DNA of 64,000 nt from Planctomycetaceae bacterium (GTDB lineage Bacteria; Planctomycetota; Planctomycetia; Pirellulales; Pirellulaceae), in the NCBI GenBank assembly GCA_012729315.1, contig JAAYDI010000061.1, positions 39,261 to 103,260 of the forward strand. The letters run 5' to 3'. Positions within the stretch are counted from its first letter, which is position 1. Each line of letters opens with the position of its first letter. Under the pieces are notes generated by a model, which had not been told where the DNA came from, did not search any database, and saw nothing but the letters and a program-made list of their open reading frames with translations. Shown one piece after another: positions 26,474 through 35,245 of this stretch. A program made the translations under genes and the position numbers.

Positions 26474-27499
26474 TCATCCATACCACTGCGGCTTGTAGGA
26501 CAGTCCCAGGTTCAGGATCCGCTGGAGCAGTGGCTCGTAGGACACCCCCATCGCTTCCGCCGATTCGGCGAAGTCCTCGCCGTACGACAGGTTCGGATTC
26601 GGGTTGGCCTCGAGCACATACACCCGCTCGTCCGCGGTCATGCGCAGATCCAGCCGCGCGTAGCCGCTCAGCGACAGCGCTCGGTAGACCCGCTTGCAGA
26701 GCCGTGAAATGGCGGCCTGTGTCGGCTTGGAGATGTCCTCGGCGGCGTTGGTTTCTACGCCCAGCTCCTTCTGGTGCGCCGTGTCCCACTTGACGCGCCG
26801 CGTGGCGATGTTGGCCATGTCGTCCGGCAGGTTCTTGAAGGTCATCTCCCAGATCGGCAGGGTCTGCAGCCGGCGATTGCCGATCACCCCCACGTACAGC
26901 TCGCGCCCCTCAATGAACTCCTCGACTAACGCATCGGTCTTGAGTTCTTCGTGGACGTATTCGATCCGTGCTTTCAGCTGCTCGGGACTGTGCACGATGG
27001 ACTTCTGGCTGATGCCGAGCGACGCCTCCTCGATCACCGACTTGACCAGCAGCGGGTAGGTGTAGTTGCGGCGGAGCGTGGCGGACCGGCCGCGTTCGAA
27101 CACGGCGAACCGCGGTGTCAGGATCCGGTGGTAGGAGAGGATCTGTTTGCTGAGCGCCTTGTCGTGGGCCAGCATCAGCCCGCGGGGATTGCAGCCGGTG
27201 TAGGGGAGCTTCATCAGTTCCAGGTAGCTGACCACATGCTGGTCGTACACCGCGACCCCCTGAAACTCCTCCAGCAGATTGAAGGCGATGTCCGGCCGGA
27301 ATTCCTCGATGAACTTCCGGATCGCTCCCAGATCGTCACTCACACCCAGCGGTTCGGCATGATGGCTCAGATCACGCAACGTGACCAGGACATCGTACTC
27401 CGTCTTCCACTCCAGCATCTCCTCATCGCTGACCCCTTCGATGCTGTCGGGTGGCACCAGCTCCTCGTCCATGAGCACCATCACGCGTAGTCTTCTCAT
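26474..27499 (-). CDS. ATP-grasp ligase (D-Ala-D-Ala ligase/RimK-like)
   Basis: The 341-residue product starts MRRLRVMVLMDEE at an ATG that overlaps the stop codon of the metallopeptidase gene (ATGA arrangement). ATP-grasp features are YPLLVKSVIEEASLGI (phosphate lysine and glycine loop), DALVEEFIEGREL, GYARLDLRMTADERVYVLEA (Mg ligands) and NPNPNLSYGEDFA (the N-P-N-P metal loop). Enzymes of this family join a carboxylate to an amine through an acyl-phosphate. The overall layout resembles D-alanine-D-alanine ligases. With the coupled protease it may instead modify a peptide or build a small dipeptide. Confidence 0.85.
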   Translation of the reverse strand: MRRLRVMVLMDEELVPPDSIEGVSDEEMLEWKTEYDVLVTLRDLSHHAEPLGVSDDLGAIRKFIEEFRPDIAFNLLEEFQGVAVYDQHVVSYLELMKLPYTGCNPRGLMLAHDKALSKQILSYHRILTPRFAVFERGRSATLRRNYTYPLLVKSVIEEASLGISQKSIVHSPEQLKARIEYVHEELKTDALVEEFIEGRELYVGVIGNRRLQTLPIWEMTFKNLPDDMANIATRRVKWDTAHQKELGVETNAAEDISKPTQAAISRLCKRVYRALSLSGYARLDLRMTADERVYVLEANPNPNLSYGEDFAESAEAMGVSYEPLLQRILNLGLSYKPQWYG

Positions 27500-28569
27500 A
27501 GCACGATTTTGTGGTGCCCGCGATGGAGGTAGTTCATAGTCTGGACGGTCAGCATCACCTGTGCGTTGGGCCGGACCACGCTTTCGGAACGGTGCACGCG
27601 CAGCCCCAGTTCCCTGCAGCGGGCGATCATCTCGCGGAGCACCTGGTCGATAGTGTACTTGTACTGCCCCGTCCACTCGGCCACCACCCGCAACAGCTCC
27701 TGGCGGTGGCGGCGCAGGAACGCCGAGGCGGACGGGCGGCGGGCATGTTCGGGCGCATCGGAGAACAGGCGCCGCAGCTCGCCGTCGAACGAGAAGCCCG
27801 CGTCCACCCCATACCGCGCCCGTTTCTCGGCATAGTACGTACCCAGCGTCTTGCGGATGCGGTGGGCCGGTTCGACACACTCCCGCGAGACCACGCGAGG
27901 ACGCTTGTCGCGCAGTTCGGCGAGCAGCCCGGCAACGAATTCCAGCTTCTTGAGTGCGGGCCACCCCTCATACTGGCTCCGCCAGTTCGATCGTGGTTTG
28001 AGCCAGACCGCGAACGTCTCCGCAAAGTCCTCGTCCGGATGACTCTGCGCATACCAGTTTCCCAGGTGCCGCACGTAACTCTTGCTGTACGGCCGCGGCG
28101 CGTATTCGTCCGGATAGGGGAGTGAGGACTTGCCGAACACAGCCTGCCACCGCCGCAGCCGGTGCAGGCCGTAAGCGGTGTCGATCGCGTGCCCCGCCTC
28201 ATGCCGCAGGATCCGCAGGCACCACTCGCGCGTGCCCCCTTCGACCTCCAGCATCTGGCTGCGTTCGAGCCGGGCCAGGCGCGGGTGGGCCAGGTAGAAC
28301 GGAATGGCCACGCCCGGCACCCCCTCGGGTGAAAACCAGTCGTCGGAGAACCAGTAGTGCGGCCGGAACCGGATGTCGCGCGCACTCAACTCCGCGTGCA
28401 ACCGCTCGATCCGCTCCTCCAGAACCGTCCCCTCGACCTTGACCCCCAGATCGCAGATCCGCCAGTCGAGCAGTTCGTCGTCTGGAAGCTGCGCCCAGGC
28501 GGGCTCCTTCGAGCGCGATCGTCGCTTGCCTGTCACCTGCCGGCGGTTTGATGATCTCGCTGCACACAT
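27496..28569 (-). CDS. Putative zinc metallopeptidase (HEAGH) coupled to the ATP-grasp gene
   Basis: The product has about 357 residues. The active-site motif HEAGH (LRHEAGHAIDTAYGL, near residue 123) gives two His zinc ligands and the catalytic Glu. A downstream HPDEDFAETFAVWL carries the probable third, acidic ligand, as in gluzincin-type putative zinc-binding peptidases. There is no signal peptide, so it acts in the cytoplasm. The start is uncertain: ATG 28569 is chosen, GTG 28581 is possible, and an internal GTG gives MTGKRRSRSK. The stop overlaps the ATP-grasp start, so the two proteins are translationally coupled. Confidence 0.75.
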   Translation of the reverse strand: MCAARSSNRRQVTGKRRSRSKEPAWAQLPDDELLDWRICDLGVKVEGTVLEERIERLHAELSARDIRFRPHYWFSDDWFSPEGVPGVAIPFYLAHPRLARLERSQMLEVEGGTREWCLRILRHEAGHAIDTAYGLHRLRRWQAVFGKSSLPYPDEYAPRPYSKSYVRHLGNWYAQSHPDEDFAETFAVWLKPRSNWRSQYEGWPALKKLEFVAGLLAELRDKRPRVVSRECVEPAHRIRKTLGTYYAEKRARYGVDAGFSFDGELRRLFSDAPEHARRPSASAFLRRHRQELLRVVAEWTGQYKYTIDQVLREMIARCRELGLRVHRSESVVRPNAQVMLTVQTMNYLHRGHHKIVL

Positions 28570-28867
28570 GCCAAGCCACACACACCCTGCGGCACCAGGA
28601 ACTCACTCTCCGGTTGCTGATTTCACTGGCTCATCACGCCAGACGAGTCAACCACAGGACCATTTTATATTTATATTGGCGGACGGTGAATCAACCAGAC
28701 CTGAAATTAATCAAATTGGCGGCGCACCAACATGCGCGCACCCCAGTCCGCGTCTTGGCCTTCGTTCGGTCGGACATGGCACGATTCTTGAGGGAATCTG
28801 TGCGTTGCAACCCGGCAGCCGCGGATTTACATTCGTAAGGGCGCGTTCTGATCGCACTGGAGAATCA
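28570..28867. promoter_or_regulatory. AT-rich divergent promoter region
   Basis: This gap of about 298 bp lies between the metallopeptidase (minus) and a small plus-strand ORF. It includes an unusually AT-rich segment at about 28660-28725 (CATTTTATATTTATATTGG, then AAATTAATCAAATT) in a GC-rich neighbourhood, which is a likely promoter zone for either direction. Confidence 0.4.
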
Positions 28868-29139
28868 ATGATGCCTACCCGCCAACGATCGGCCATGCAC
28901 CGCCTGTCCGTCGCCATGGCCGTGACCGCCTGCCTGGCGACCGCCGCACAGCGGCTCGCAGCGCCCGCCCGAGGTGCCGACCAGCCCTTGGTGCGCGATC
29001 GGCACACGAGTTTGCACGGGGGCCAGCGGCAGCTGACTTCGCGGAGGCGTTCCAGCGCGGGGGCAACATGAACTGGGTCCACGTGGATCCGCCCCGCGAC
29101 TTCCTGGCCACACCACTGCGTCGCGCCGCACCCCACTGA
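28868..29139 (+). pseudogene. Small secreted-protein ORF, apparently frameshifted
   Basis: From ATG 28868 (GGAG upstream) the frame encodes a good signal peptide (MHRLSVAMAVTACLATAAQR ... ARGADQ). After about residue 40 it degenerates and ends at 29071. A second frame from about 29005 to the TGA at 29137-29139 reads SAHEFARGPAAADFAEAFQR then NMNWVHVDPPRDF, which looks like coding sequence. One indel near 28990-29010 would join them into a protein of about 90 residues. It lies 26 bp before the cyclase gene. This is either a true pseudogene or a sequencing error. Confidence 0.35.
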
Positions 29140-29164
29140 CAACACCGCCACCTACAGACAGGTT

Positions 29165-30958
29165 ATGCACATGATCGGCTCTGCACAGCTTCAAGCGGCG
29201 TACAAGAAAGCGCGAGCGGATCTGCTGGCCGCGCGCACCGCGGCCGGTCACTGGGAGGGCCACCTGTCGTCGTCCGCACTGTCGACGGCCACAGCCGTCA
29301 GCGCTCTGGCGGTCGCCGCTCGAGCATCCTCGCCCGAGGCGTCGACGGTGACGCTGAGTGACTACCTGCAACTGGTGGAGCGTGGGGTAGCGTATCTGGT
29401 CGGGCAGCAGAACGGTGATGGCGGCTGGGGGGACACGGACCGGAGCTACTCGAACATCGCTACGACGATGCTGGTCATCGCGGCACTGCATCTGGCCGAA
29501 CAGGAGGCGCGGCATCCGCGCGTTTTGGAACGGGCCAGGGCGTACGTGGACAGCCAGGGGGGCATCGGCGGGCTCCGTGCACGCTACGGCGTCGACAAGA
29601 CGTTCGTCGTGCCGATCCTGACCAACTGCGCGCTGGCCGGTGTGGCCGACTGGTCGCAGGTCTCGCCGCTGCCGTTCGAGTGGGCGTGTCTGCCGCAGCG
29701 GTACTATCGGTGGGCACAGTTGCCAGTGGTCAGTTACGCCATCCCGGCGCTGGTGGCGATCGGCCAGGCTCGGTTCCTGCAGGGCCCGCCGCCTCGTCCC
29801 TGGACGCGTCTGGTGCGGCGCGCGGCCATCGCGCCCAGCATGCGCGTGCTGGAACGCATGCAGCCCAGCAGCGGTGGGTATCTGGAGGCAGCGCCACTGA
29901 CGAGTTTCGTCGCCATGAGCCTGGCCGCCACAGGCCGTGCGGACCATCCCGTGACGCGCGCCGCGCTGCGATTCCTGTGCGACACGGTGCGACCGGACGG
30001 CAGCTGGCCCATCGACACGAACCTCGCGACCTGGACCACATCGCTGGCGATCAACGCGTTGGCGACGCACGGCACCTTGCCGCCCGACGTGGTCAATCTC
30101 GACTGGTTTCTCGACTGTCAGCACCGGGTGCGGCATCCGTTCACCGGAGCGGACCCGGGCGGCTGGGGTTGGACGAACCTGTCAGGTGCGGTGCCCGATG
30201 CGGACGATACGGCAGGTGCGCTGCTGGCCTGCCGGCACTGGCGCGACCAGCCGCAGGACGGGAAGCGCGTGACGGGCGCGGCCCGGCAGGGTGTGCAATG
30301 GCTGCTGGATCTGCAGAACCGGGACGGTGGCTGGCCGACGTTCTGCCGCGGCTGGGGCAAACTGCCGTTTGACCGCAGCGGCGCTGACCTGACGGCCCAC
30401 GCGATGCGCGCGCTGCATGCCTGGCGGGAACTCCAGCCGCGCGCGATTGAACGGGCGCTGCGGCGCGGCTGGTCGTACCTGCAGCGACACCAGCGCCCGG
30501 ACGGTAGCTGGGTGCCGCTGTGGTTCGGCAACCAGGACGAACCGCAGGAGGAGAATCCGGTCTACGGGACGGCGCGTGTGCTGCTGGCGTACCACGAACT
30601 GGGAGCCGACGGGACGAACGAGGCCGAGCGGGGTTATCGCTGGCTGGCTGCGGTGCAGCGTGAGGACGGCAGCTGGGGTGGTGGGCCGGCTGACCGGGCG
30701 GCGGGCAGCGTTGAGGAAACGGCGCTGGCCGTCGAGGCACTCGTGGCGCGCCGCCCGGATGCGGCCCTGCACCCCCCCCTCAAGCAAGGACTTCAGTGGC
30801 TCACCGACGCAGTCCTGGCCGATCGGCATCGAGAAAGTTCCCCAATTGGTTTCTACTTCGCCAAGCTGTGGTATTATGAACAGCTCTATCCGCTGTTATT
30901 CGCCGTCGCGGCATTGGGGCGAGCTGTCCACGGCATGGCCACGACCGTGTGCGACTGA
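29165..30958 (+). CDS. Squalene-hopene-cyclase-like class II terpene cyclase
   Basis: The 597-residue alpha/alpha-barrel protein has the class II protonation motif D345-A-D347-D348-T-A (the D-x-D-D-T-A of hopene and oxidosqualene cyclases). It also has repeated QW motifs: QNGDGGW at 82-88, RPDGSW near 276, QNRDGGW, QRPDGSW and QREDGSW. The N-terminus GHWEGHLSSSALSTATA corresponds to the GHW of SHC. These enzymes cyclise linear isoprenoids by protonation at the membrane. The next gene is a polyprenyl diphosphate synthase, and no squalene synthase is present nearby. The substrate may therefore be squalene made elsewhere or another polyprenyl chain. Start at 29165, or ATG 29171. Confidence 0.85.
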   Translation: MHMIGSAQLQAAYKKARADLLAARTAAGHWEGHLSSSALSTATAVSALAVAARASSPEASTVTLSDYLQLVERGVAYLVGQQNGDGGWGDTDRSYSNIATTMLVIAALHLAEQEARHPRVLERARAYVDSQGGIGGLRARYGVDKTFVVPILTNCALAGVADWSQVSPLPFEWACLPQRYYRWAQLPVVSYAIPALVAIGQARFLQGPPPRPWTRLVRRAAIAPSMRVLERMQPSSGGYLEAAPLTSFVAMSLAATGRADHPVTRAALRFLCDTVRPDGSWPIDTNLATWTTSLAINALATHGTLPPDVVNLDWFLDCQHRVRHPFTGADPGGWGWTNLSGAVPDADDTAGALLACRHWRDQPQDGKRVTGAARQGVQWLLDLQNRDGGWPTFCRGWGKLPFDRSGADLTAHAMRALHAWRELQPRAIERALRRGWSYLQRHQRPDGSWVPLWFGNQDEPQEENPVYGTARVLLAYHELGADGTNEAERGYRWLAAVQREDGSWGGGPADRAAGSVEETALAVEALVARRPDAALHPPLKQGLQWLTDAVLADRHRESSPIGFYFAKLWYYEQLYPLLFAVAALGRAVHGMATTVCD

Positions 30959-31010
30959 TCGCGCACCGCACAGTAAACGCCTTGGCAACGCCATCTCAAA
31001 GGACACCATC

Positions 31011-32912
31011 TTGACTCGTGCACCTGTGACGCCCACCACCTCGTCCGAGAGCGAGGCCGCCACCACGACAGGGCGCGGGTCCGCCCGGCGCGAGACCGAG
31101 CATCTCAAGTGCGTGCCCGAACCGCGCGCGGTGCGGGAGCGGATACGGCAGCGGTGTGACGAGGTGGGTCCGCGGCTCGACAAGTCCTATCCGCTGTCGA
31201 AGGACGCGCTGGAGTCGATCGCCCGGACGATTCTGGACGACCTGCAGCTACCCGAAGGCTTCGTCGGCTGGACGATGGTGATGCTGGCCTCCGCATTCTG
31301 GCGCGACCAGGTCGCCGCCATCCCTCCAGCGCGGCGTCTGTGCCTGTTGCCCCACTGCCTGAAGCACAGCGAGCGGTGCAGCGCCCCGTACGACGAGTTC
31401 GGGCTCGCGTGCCGCAACTGTGGCGCGTGCCGGATCGGCGACTTCCGCGCACTTGCCCAGCAACACGGATATCGGGTGCTGGTGGCGGAAGGTTCCCCGG
31501 TCGTCATGAACATCATCCTCAGCGGCAGCGTGGATGCGATCGTGGGGGTGGCCTGCCTGAATGTGCTGGAGAAAGCCATCGACAAGGTGCTGCTGGCCGG
31601 CATCCCGTGCATTGCCATGCCGCTGCTGTCGGACGACTGCCAGACCACGCGTCTGGATGAAGACTGGGTGCGGGAGATGATTCTGCTGCGGCACACGGCG
31701 GAAACCAGTACCACGCGTACGTACGTGCATCTCATGCGGGCGGCAACGCGGATGTTCGAACACACGGCGCTGGACCGGTATGCACCGCGTTTGCGGGGTG
31801 GACCACGCGTGTCGGAACTGAACGGACAGGGCCTCGCTGCCCTGGAACCGATCGCCGCGACCGAAGCGATCGCCTACGACTTTCTCGCCCGGGGCGGGAA
31901 GTACGCGCGCCCGTTCATCACCCTGGCGGTCTACGACGCCATGACCGGCGGGCACGGGACCGGTGCAGGAGGCGCTCAACACGTGGCGCAGCTGCCCGAC
32001 GCCATCTTCCGCGCGGCCATGTCCATCGAGACGTTCCACAAGGCCTCGCTGGTCCACGACGACATCGAAGATGACGATGCGTTCCGCTATGGTGTCCCGA
32101 CACTGCATCGCCGCTATGGCACGGCCACCGCCATCAACGTCGGCGACTATCTGATCGGTATGGGATACCGGCTGGTGAGTCGTGAGTCCAGGACGCTCGG
32201 GTCCGAGGTGGTCAGCGATATCCTGGACAGTCTGGCCAGCGCCCACATCAAGCTCACGGAAGGACAAGGGGCCGAGCTCTCGTGGCGCGACTCGCGCGAC
32301 AGGCCGCTCCAGCCCATCGATGCACTCAAGATCTACGCACTCAAGACGGCCCCAGCGTTCGAAGCGGCAATCCTGACCGGCATCCGGCTCGCGACTTCCC
32401 ACCAGCCGTACCTGGCACCGGTCAAGCAGTTCTCCCGCAATCTGGGGGTGGCATTCCAGATCCTCAACGACCTGGACGACTGGCAGACCGACCGGCACAA
32501 CAAGCTGACTGCCGGCAGTGATATTCTGGGTGGTCGCCCCACGATCCTGTGGGCTTTGGCACTCGAATGCCTGGACGCGCCGGGGCAACAGCTGCTGCGG
32601 ACGCTGGTCGCCGACCTATCGCAGCCGGCTGTGTACCGGATCAACCGCGTGCGTCAGCTGTACGAGGACGCGGGCGTTTTTGACAGGGCCCGTCGCTTGG
32701 TGGACAAGCATCAGCAGCGGGCCGAGGCGGTCGCGGAGCAGATTGAGCCGGCGGAATTGCGGCGTCTGTTCCACTACCTGATGGACACGGTTCTGGAGCG
32801 CCCGAGCGAATGGTCGGCCGACACGGAGCCGCACGGCGCGGCAGCCGTGGTCGAGCAGATCGAGCTGCCCTGGGGCGAATCGGGCAAGCCGGCACCCGGC
32901 CCACCTCCCTGA
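31011..32912 (+). CDS. DUF116 domain fused to polyprenyl diphosphate synthase
   Basis: The 633-residue product starts at TTG 31011, with AAGGA upstream; no in-frame ATG is plausible. Residues 85-250 are DUF116, with six closely placed cysteines (C111, C116, C123, C134, C137, C140; CRNCGAC) that could bind Fe-S or zinc. Residues 275-590 are a trans-isoprenyl diphosphate synthase: GGKYARP, first Asp-rich motif D350-D-x-E-D354 (VHDDIEDDD), Lys/Gln region KLTEGQG, and second motif NDLDD at 486-490. This half condenses IPP onto an allylic diphosphate. The fusion suggests redox or metal control of, or a second step in, prenyl chain synthesis. It follows the cyclase by 52 bp. Confidence 0.88.
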   Translation: MTRAPVTPTTSSESEAATTTGRGSARRETEHLKCVPEPRAVRERIRQRCDEVGPRLDKSYPLSKDALESIARTILDDLQLPEGFVGWTMVMLASAFWRDQVAAIPPARRLCLLPHCLKHSERCSAPYDEFGLACRNCGACRIGDFRALAQQHGYRVLVAEGSPVVMNIILSGSVDAIVGVACLNVLEKAIDKVLLAGIPCIAMPLLSDDCQTTRLDEDWVREMILLRHTAETSTTRTYVHLMRAATRMFEHTALDRYAPRLRGGPRVSELNGQGLAALEPIAATEAIAYDFLARGGKYARPFITLAVYDAMTGGHGTGAGGAQHVAQLPDAIFRAAMSIETFHKASLVHDDIEDDDAFRYGVPTLHRRYGTATAINVGDYLIGMGYRLVSRESRTLGSEVVSDILDSLASAHIKLTEGQGAELSWRDSRDRPLQPIDALKIYALKTAPAFEAAILTGIRLATSHQPYLAPVKQFSRNLGVAFQILNDLDDWQTDRHNKLTAGSDILGGRPTILWALALECLDAPGQQLLRTLVADLSQPAVYRINRVRQLYEDAGVFDRARRLVDKHQQRAEAVAEQIEPAELRRLFHYLMDTVLERPSEWSADTEPHGAAAVVEQIELPWGESGKPAPGPPP

Positions 32913-32953
32913 TCACATGTTCGCGAGATCGCGCCTTGTGGAAATTCTGGTCC

Positions 32954-32981
32954 TTGCGTTTCGCGGCGATTTGCGTACAAT
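32954..32981 (+). promoter_or_regulatory. Sigma70-type promoter for rpsR
   Basis: TTGCGT (32954-32959), 16 bp, then TACAAT (32976-32981). Transcription would begin near 32988, about 80 nt before the S18 ATG. Confidence 0.5.
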
Positions 32982-33067
32982 GACCGATTCCCGGCCGCAT
33001 AACATCGGCGGAATAATGCCGGTAAGTTTTTGGCCTACAAGCACTTACATACGCTAAACGAACCCCC

Positions 33068-33331
33068 ATGAAACGACCTATTCGGCCCCGCAAGCGGACC
33101 AAAACCCGTGTCCGCACCAAGAAGAAAGATCCGATTTTTGTAGATGGTGAACGGCCGCGTCCGATGTACGTCGACTACAAGGATGTGGAGCTGCTCAAGA
33201 AGCTGGTCAACCGTCACGGTCGGATTGTCGGTCGCCGCAAGACCGGGTGTTCGGCGGCCAGTCAGCATGCTGTGACGCGCGCAATCAAGCGGGCGCGCTT
33301 CATGGCGCTCCTGCCATACACGGGCGAATAG
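33068..33331 (+). CDS. rpsR: 30S ribosomal protein S18
   Basis: The 87-residue basic protein matches bS18: [19 protein letters not shown], then [20 protein letters not shown] and [10 protein letters not shown]. The usual neighbours (rpsF, ssb, rplI) are absent. Here it stands alone between terpenoid genes with its own promoter (32954-32981) and terminator (33351-33390). The N-terminal Arg/Lys extension is typical of solitary S18 copies. Confidence 0.95.
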   Translation: MKRPIRPRKRTKTRVRTKKKDPIFVDGERPRPMYVDYKDVELLKKLVNRHGRIVGRRKTGCSAASQHAVTRAIKRARFMALLPYTGE

Positions 33332-33350
33332 TGACCCGGGTCCAACCTCG

Positions 33351-33390
33351 CAAGCCTGCCGGCCGGGCGACCGCCGCAGGCTTGTTTTTT
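33351..33390 (+). terminator. Intrinsic terminator of rpsR
   Basis: A perfect 9-bp stem, CAAGCCTGC (33351-33359) with GCAGGCTTG (33376-33384), is followed by six Ts (33385-33390). Confidence 0.85.
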
Positions 33391-33434
33391 GCGCCGGCGA
33401 CATCACATGATCGCCCGCCAGGCGAGCTGCCATT

Positions 33435-34376
33435 GTGAATCGACCGATGAGCTACCTGCACTCCCTGACAGCGCGTCTGGCGGCGTGCATGGAATGCCTG
33501 CCGGCAGATCTGCGTGCGCGGCATAGCCGGTTCTTCCAGGCCGCACAGCGCGCCGACGGCGGGTTCGCCGGGCGTGAGGGGGAGAGCAACCTGTACTACA
33601 CGAGCTTCGCGCTGCGCGGCCTGGCGATACTCGGTGAACTGCACGGAGCGGTAGCCCAGCGGGCGGGAGAGTTCCTGCGAGCGAGACTGACCAGCGATGA
33701 ACCGCTGATCGATCGGATGTCGCTCGTGTTCGGGGCCGCCCAACTGGACGCGGCGGCGGGCATCGACGTCCTGGCCGACGCGGGGCCGCGCTGGAAGGCA
33801 TCTCTGGCCGCCGAACTGCAGGCGCTGCGCTGTGCGGATGGCGGGTTCGCCAAAGGGCCGGAAGGCACCGCCGGAAGCACCTACCATACATTCCTCGCGC
33901 TGCTGTGCCTGCAGCTGATCGACCATCCGCTGACTGACCCGGAAAACGTCGTGCGGTTCACCCGCGCACAGAGGTCGGCGGATGGCGGGTTTCTGGAGAT
34001 TCGCGTCGGCAAGCGGGCAGGGACGAATCCGACGGCGGCGGCGATCGGCGTCCTGCGGATGCTCGACGCGCTCGAACCCGCCGACGTCGCCTCGACCGCC
34101 GCCTTCCTCGGCCAGATGCAGAACACTGAGGGGGGGCTGCTGGCCAACTCGCGGATTCCGGTCGCGGATCTGCTGAGCACGTTCACCGGCTGCCTGACCC
34201 TGGCCGACCTCGACCACATCGATGTGCTGCAGGTGGCTGCCGCGCTCAGCTATGCCCGGTCCCTGGCCCACCCCGACGGTGGCTTCCTGGCTGGCGTGTG
34301 GGACGAGGAACGCGACGTCGAATACTCGTTCTACGGAGTGGGAACGCTGGCTCTGCTCAACTCTATCGTGGCTTGA
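33435..34376 (+). CDS. Prenyltransferase/squalene-oxidase repeat protein
   Basis: The 313-residue all-alpha protein is built of repeats with the DGGF/EGG signature (RADGGFAGREGE, RCADGGFAKGPEG, RSADGGFLEIRVG, NTEGGLLANSR, HPDGGFLAGVWDE). These match the beta-subunit fold of protein geranylgeranyl or farnesyl transferases and half of a class II cyclase. A zinc-binding D...C...H set is not clearly visible and there is no DxDD motif, so catalysis is uncertain. Start is GTG 33435 or ATG 33447. It lies just after rpsR and near the cyclase and synthase genes, suggesting a role in the same isoprenoid locus. Confidence 0.75.
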   Translation: MNRPMSYLHSLTARLAACMECLPADLRARHSRFFQAAQRADGGFAGREGESNLYYTSFALRGLAILGELHGAVAQRAGEFLRARLTSDEPLIDRMSLVFGAAQLDAAAGIDVLADAGPRWKASLAAELQALRCADGGFAKGPEGTAGSTYHTFLALLCLQLIDHPLTDPENVVRFTRAQRSADGGFLEIRVGKRAGTNPTAAAIGVLRMLDALEPADVASTAAFLGQMQNTEGGLLANSRIPVADLLSTFTGCLTLADLDHIDVLQVAAALSYARSLAHPDGGFLAGVWDEERDVEYSFYGVGTLALLNSIVA

Positions 34377-34468
34377 GTTGGGGCGACAATTCCGCCACAT
34401 TGGTGAGTTGGTGAGGGGAACGTCCCGCATCAACGCTCGATGCACCTGGGAAGGTTTGAGCTGTCGGC

Positions 34469-35143
34469 ATGCCGGATCTGATTGTTGACCATGTTGCCAA
34501 GCACTATGCGACGCGTTCCGGGCCGCTGCCGGTGCTGCGCGACGTCTCGGTCGCGCTGTCGGCGGGAGAGAATCTGGCTATCGTGGGACCGAGCGGGTCG
34601 GGCAAGAGCACGCTGCTGTACGCCATCGGCACGCTGGATCCGCCCACCCAGGGAACTGTCACCCTGGACGGCCAGGATCCCTACCGGCTGGAAGAAGCCG
34701 CATTGGCCCGCTTCCGCAATCGGCATATCGGGTTCGTGTTCCAGGATCACCATTTGCTGCCGCAGCTCTCCGTCCTGGAAAACGTCCTGATTCCGACTCT
34801 GGCTGAAGGTGCTCCGACGGCCAGGGATCTGCAACGGGCCCGCGAACTGCTGGAGCGGGTCGGGCTGCAAGACCGCCTGGACCATCGTCCGTCGGAGCTC
34901 TCGGGGGGCGAACGTGGACGCGCGGCCGTGGCCCGGGCACTGATCACTGGACCGCGACTGGTACTGGCCGATGAGCCGACGGGGAACCTGGATCACACGA
35001 ACGCCCTGGCAGTCGCGCGACTGCTGCTGCAGCTCCAGCAGGAAGAACAGACGATGCTGATCGTGGTCACTCACAGCCTGGAACTGGCCGACTTGCTCCA
35101 GCAGCGCCGGCGTCTGGACGACGGGCAGCTGTCGAACGTGTAA
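34469..35143 (+). CDS. ABC transporter ATP-binding protein (LolD/MacB type)
   Basis: The 224-residue ATPase has Walker A GPSGSGKST, Q-loop FVFQDHHLLPQLSV, signature LSGGERGRAA, Walker B LVLADEPTGNLD and the H-loop VVTHSLE. The length and the NLD after Walker B fit the LolD/FtsE/MacB group, which powers lipoprotein or peptide export in place of import. It is 102 bp upstream of the large FtsX-like permease, its evident partner. Confidence 0.92.
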   Translation: MPDLIVDHVAKHYATRSGPLPVLRDVSVALSAGENLAIVGPSGSGKSTLLYAIGTLDPPTQGTVTLDGQDPYRLEEAALARFRNRHIGFVFQDHHLLPQLSVLENVLIPTLAEGAPTARDLQRARELLERVGLQDRLDHRPSELSGGERGRAAVARALITGPRLVLADEPTGNLDHTNALAVARLLLQLQQEEQTMLIVVTHSLELADLLQQRRRLDDGQLSNV

Positions 35144-35245
35144 CTGACGGTGTGCAATTGTGTCATGGCTCCGGCCCGGCGCCGGTATGCAGCGTGGACG
35201 CGGGCAGGTAAGGCGCGTGACTGAAGACGAAAGAGCGAACGAACG

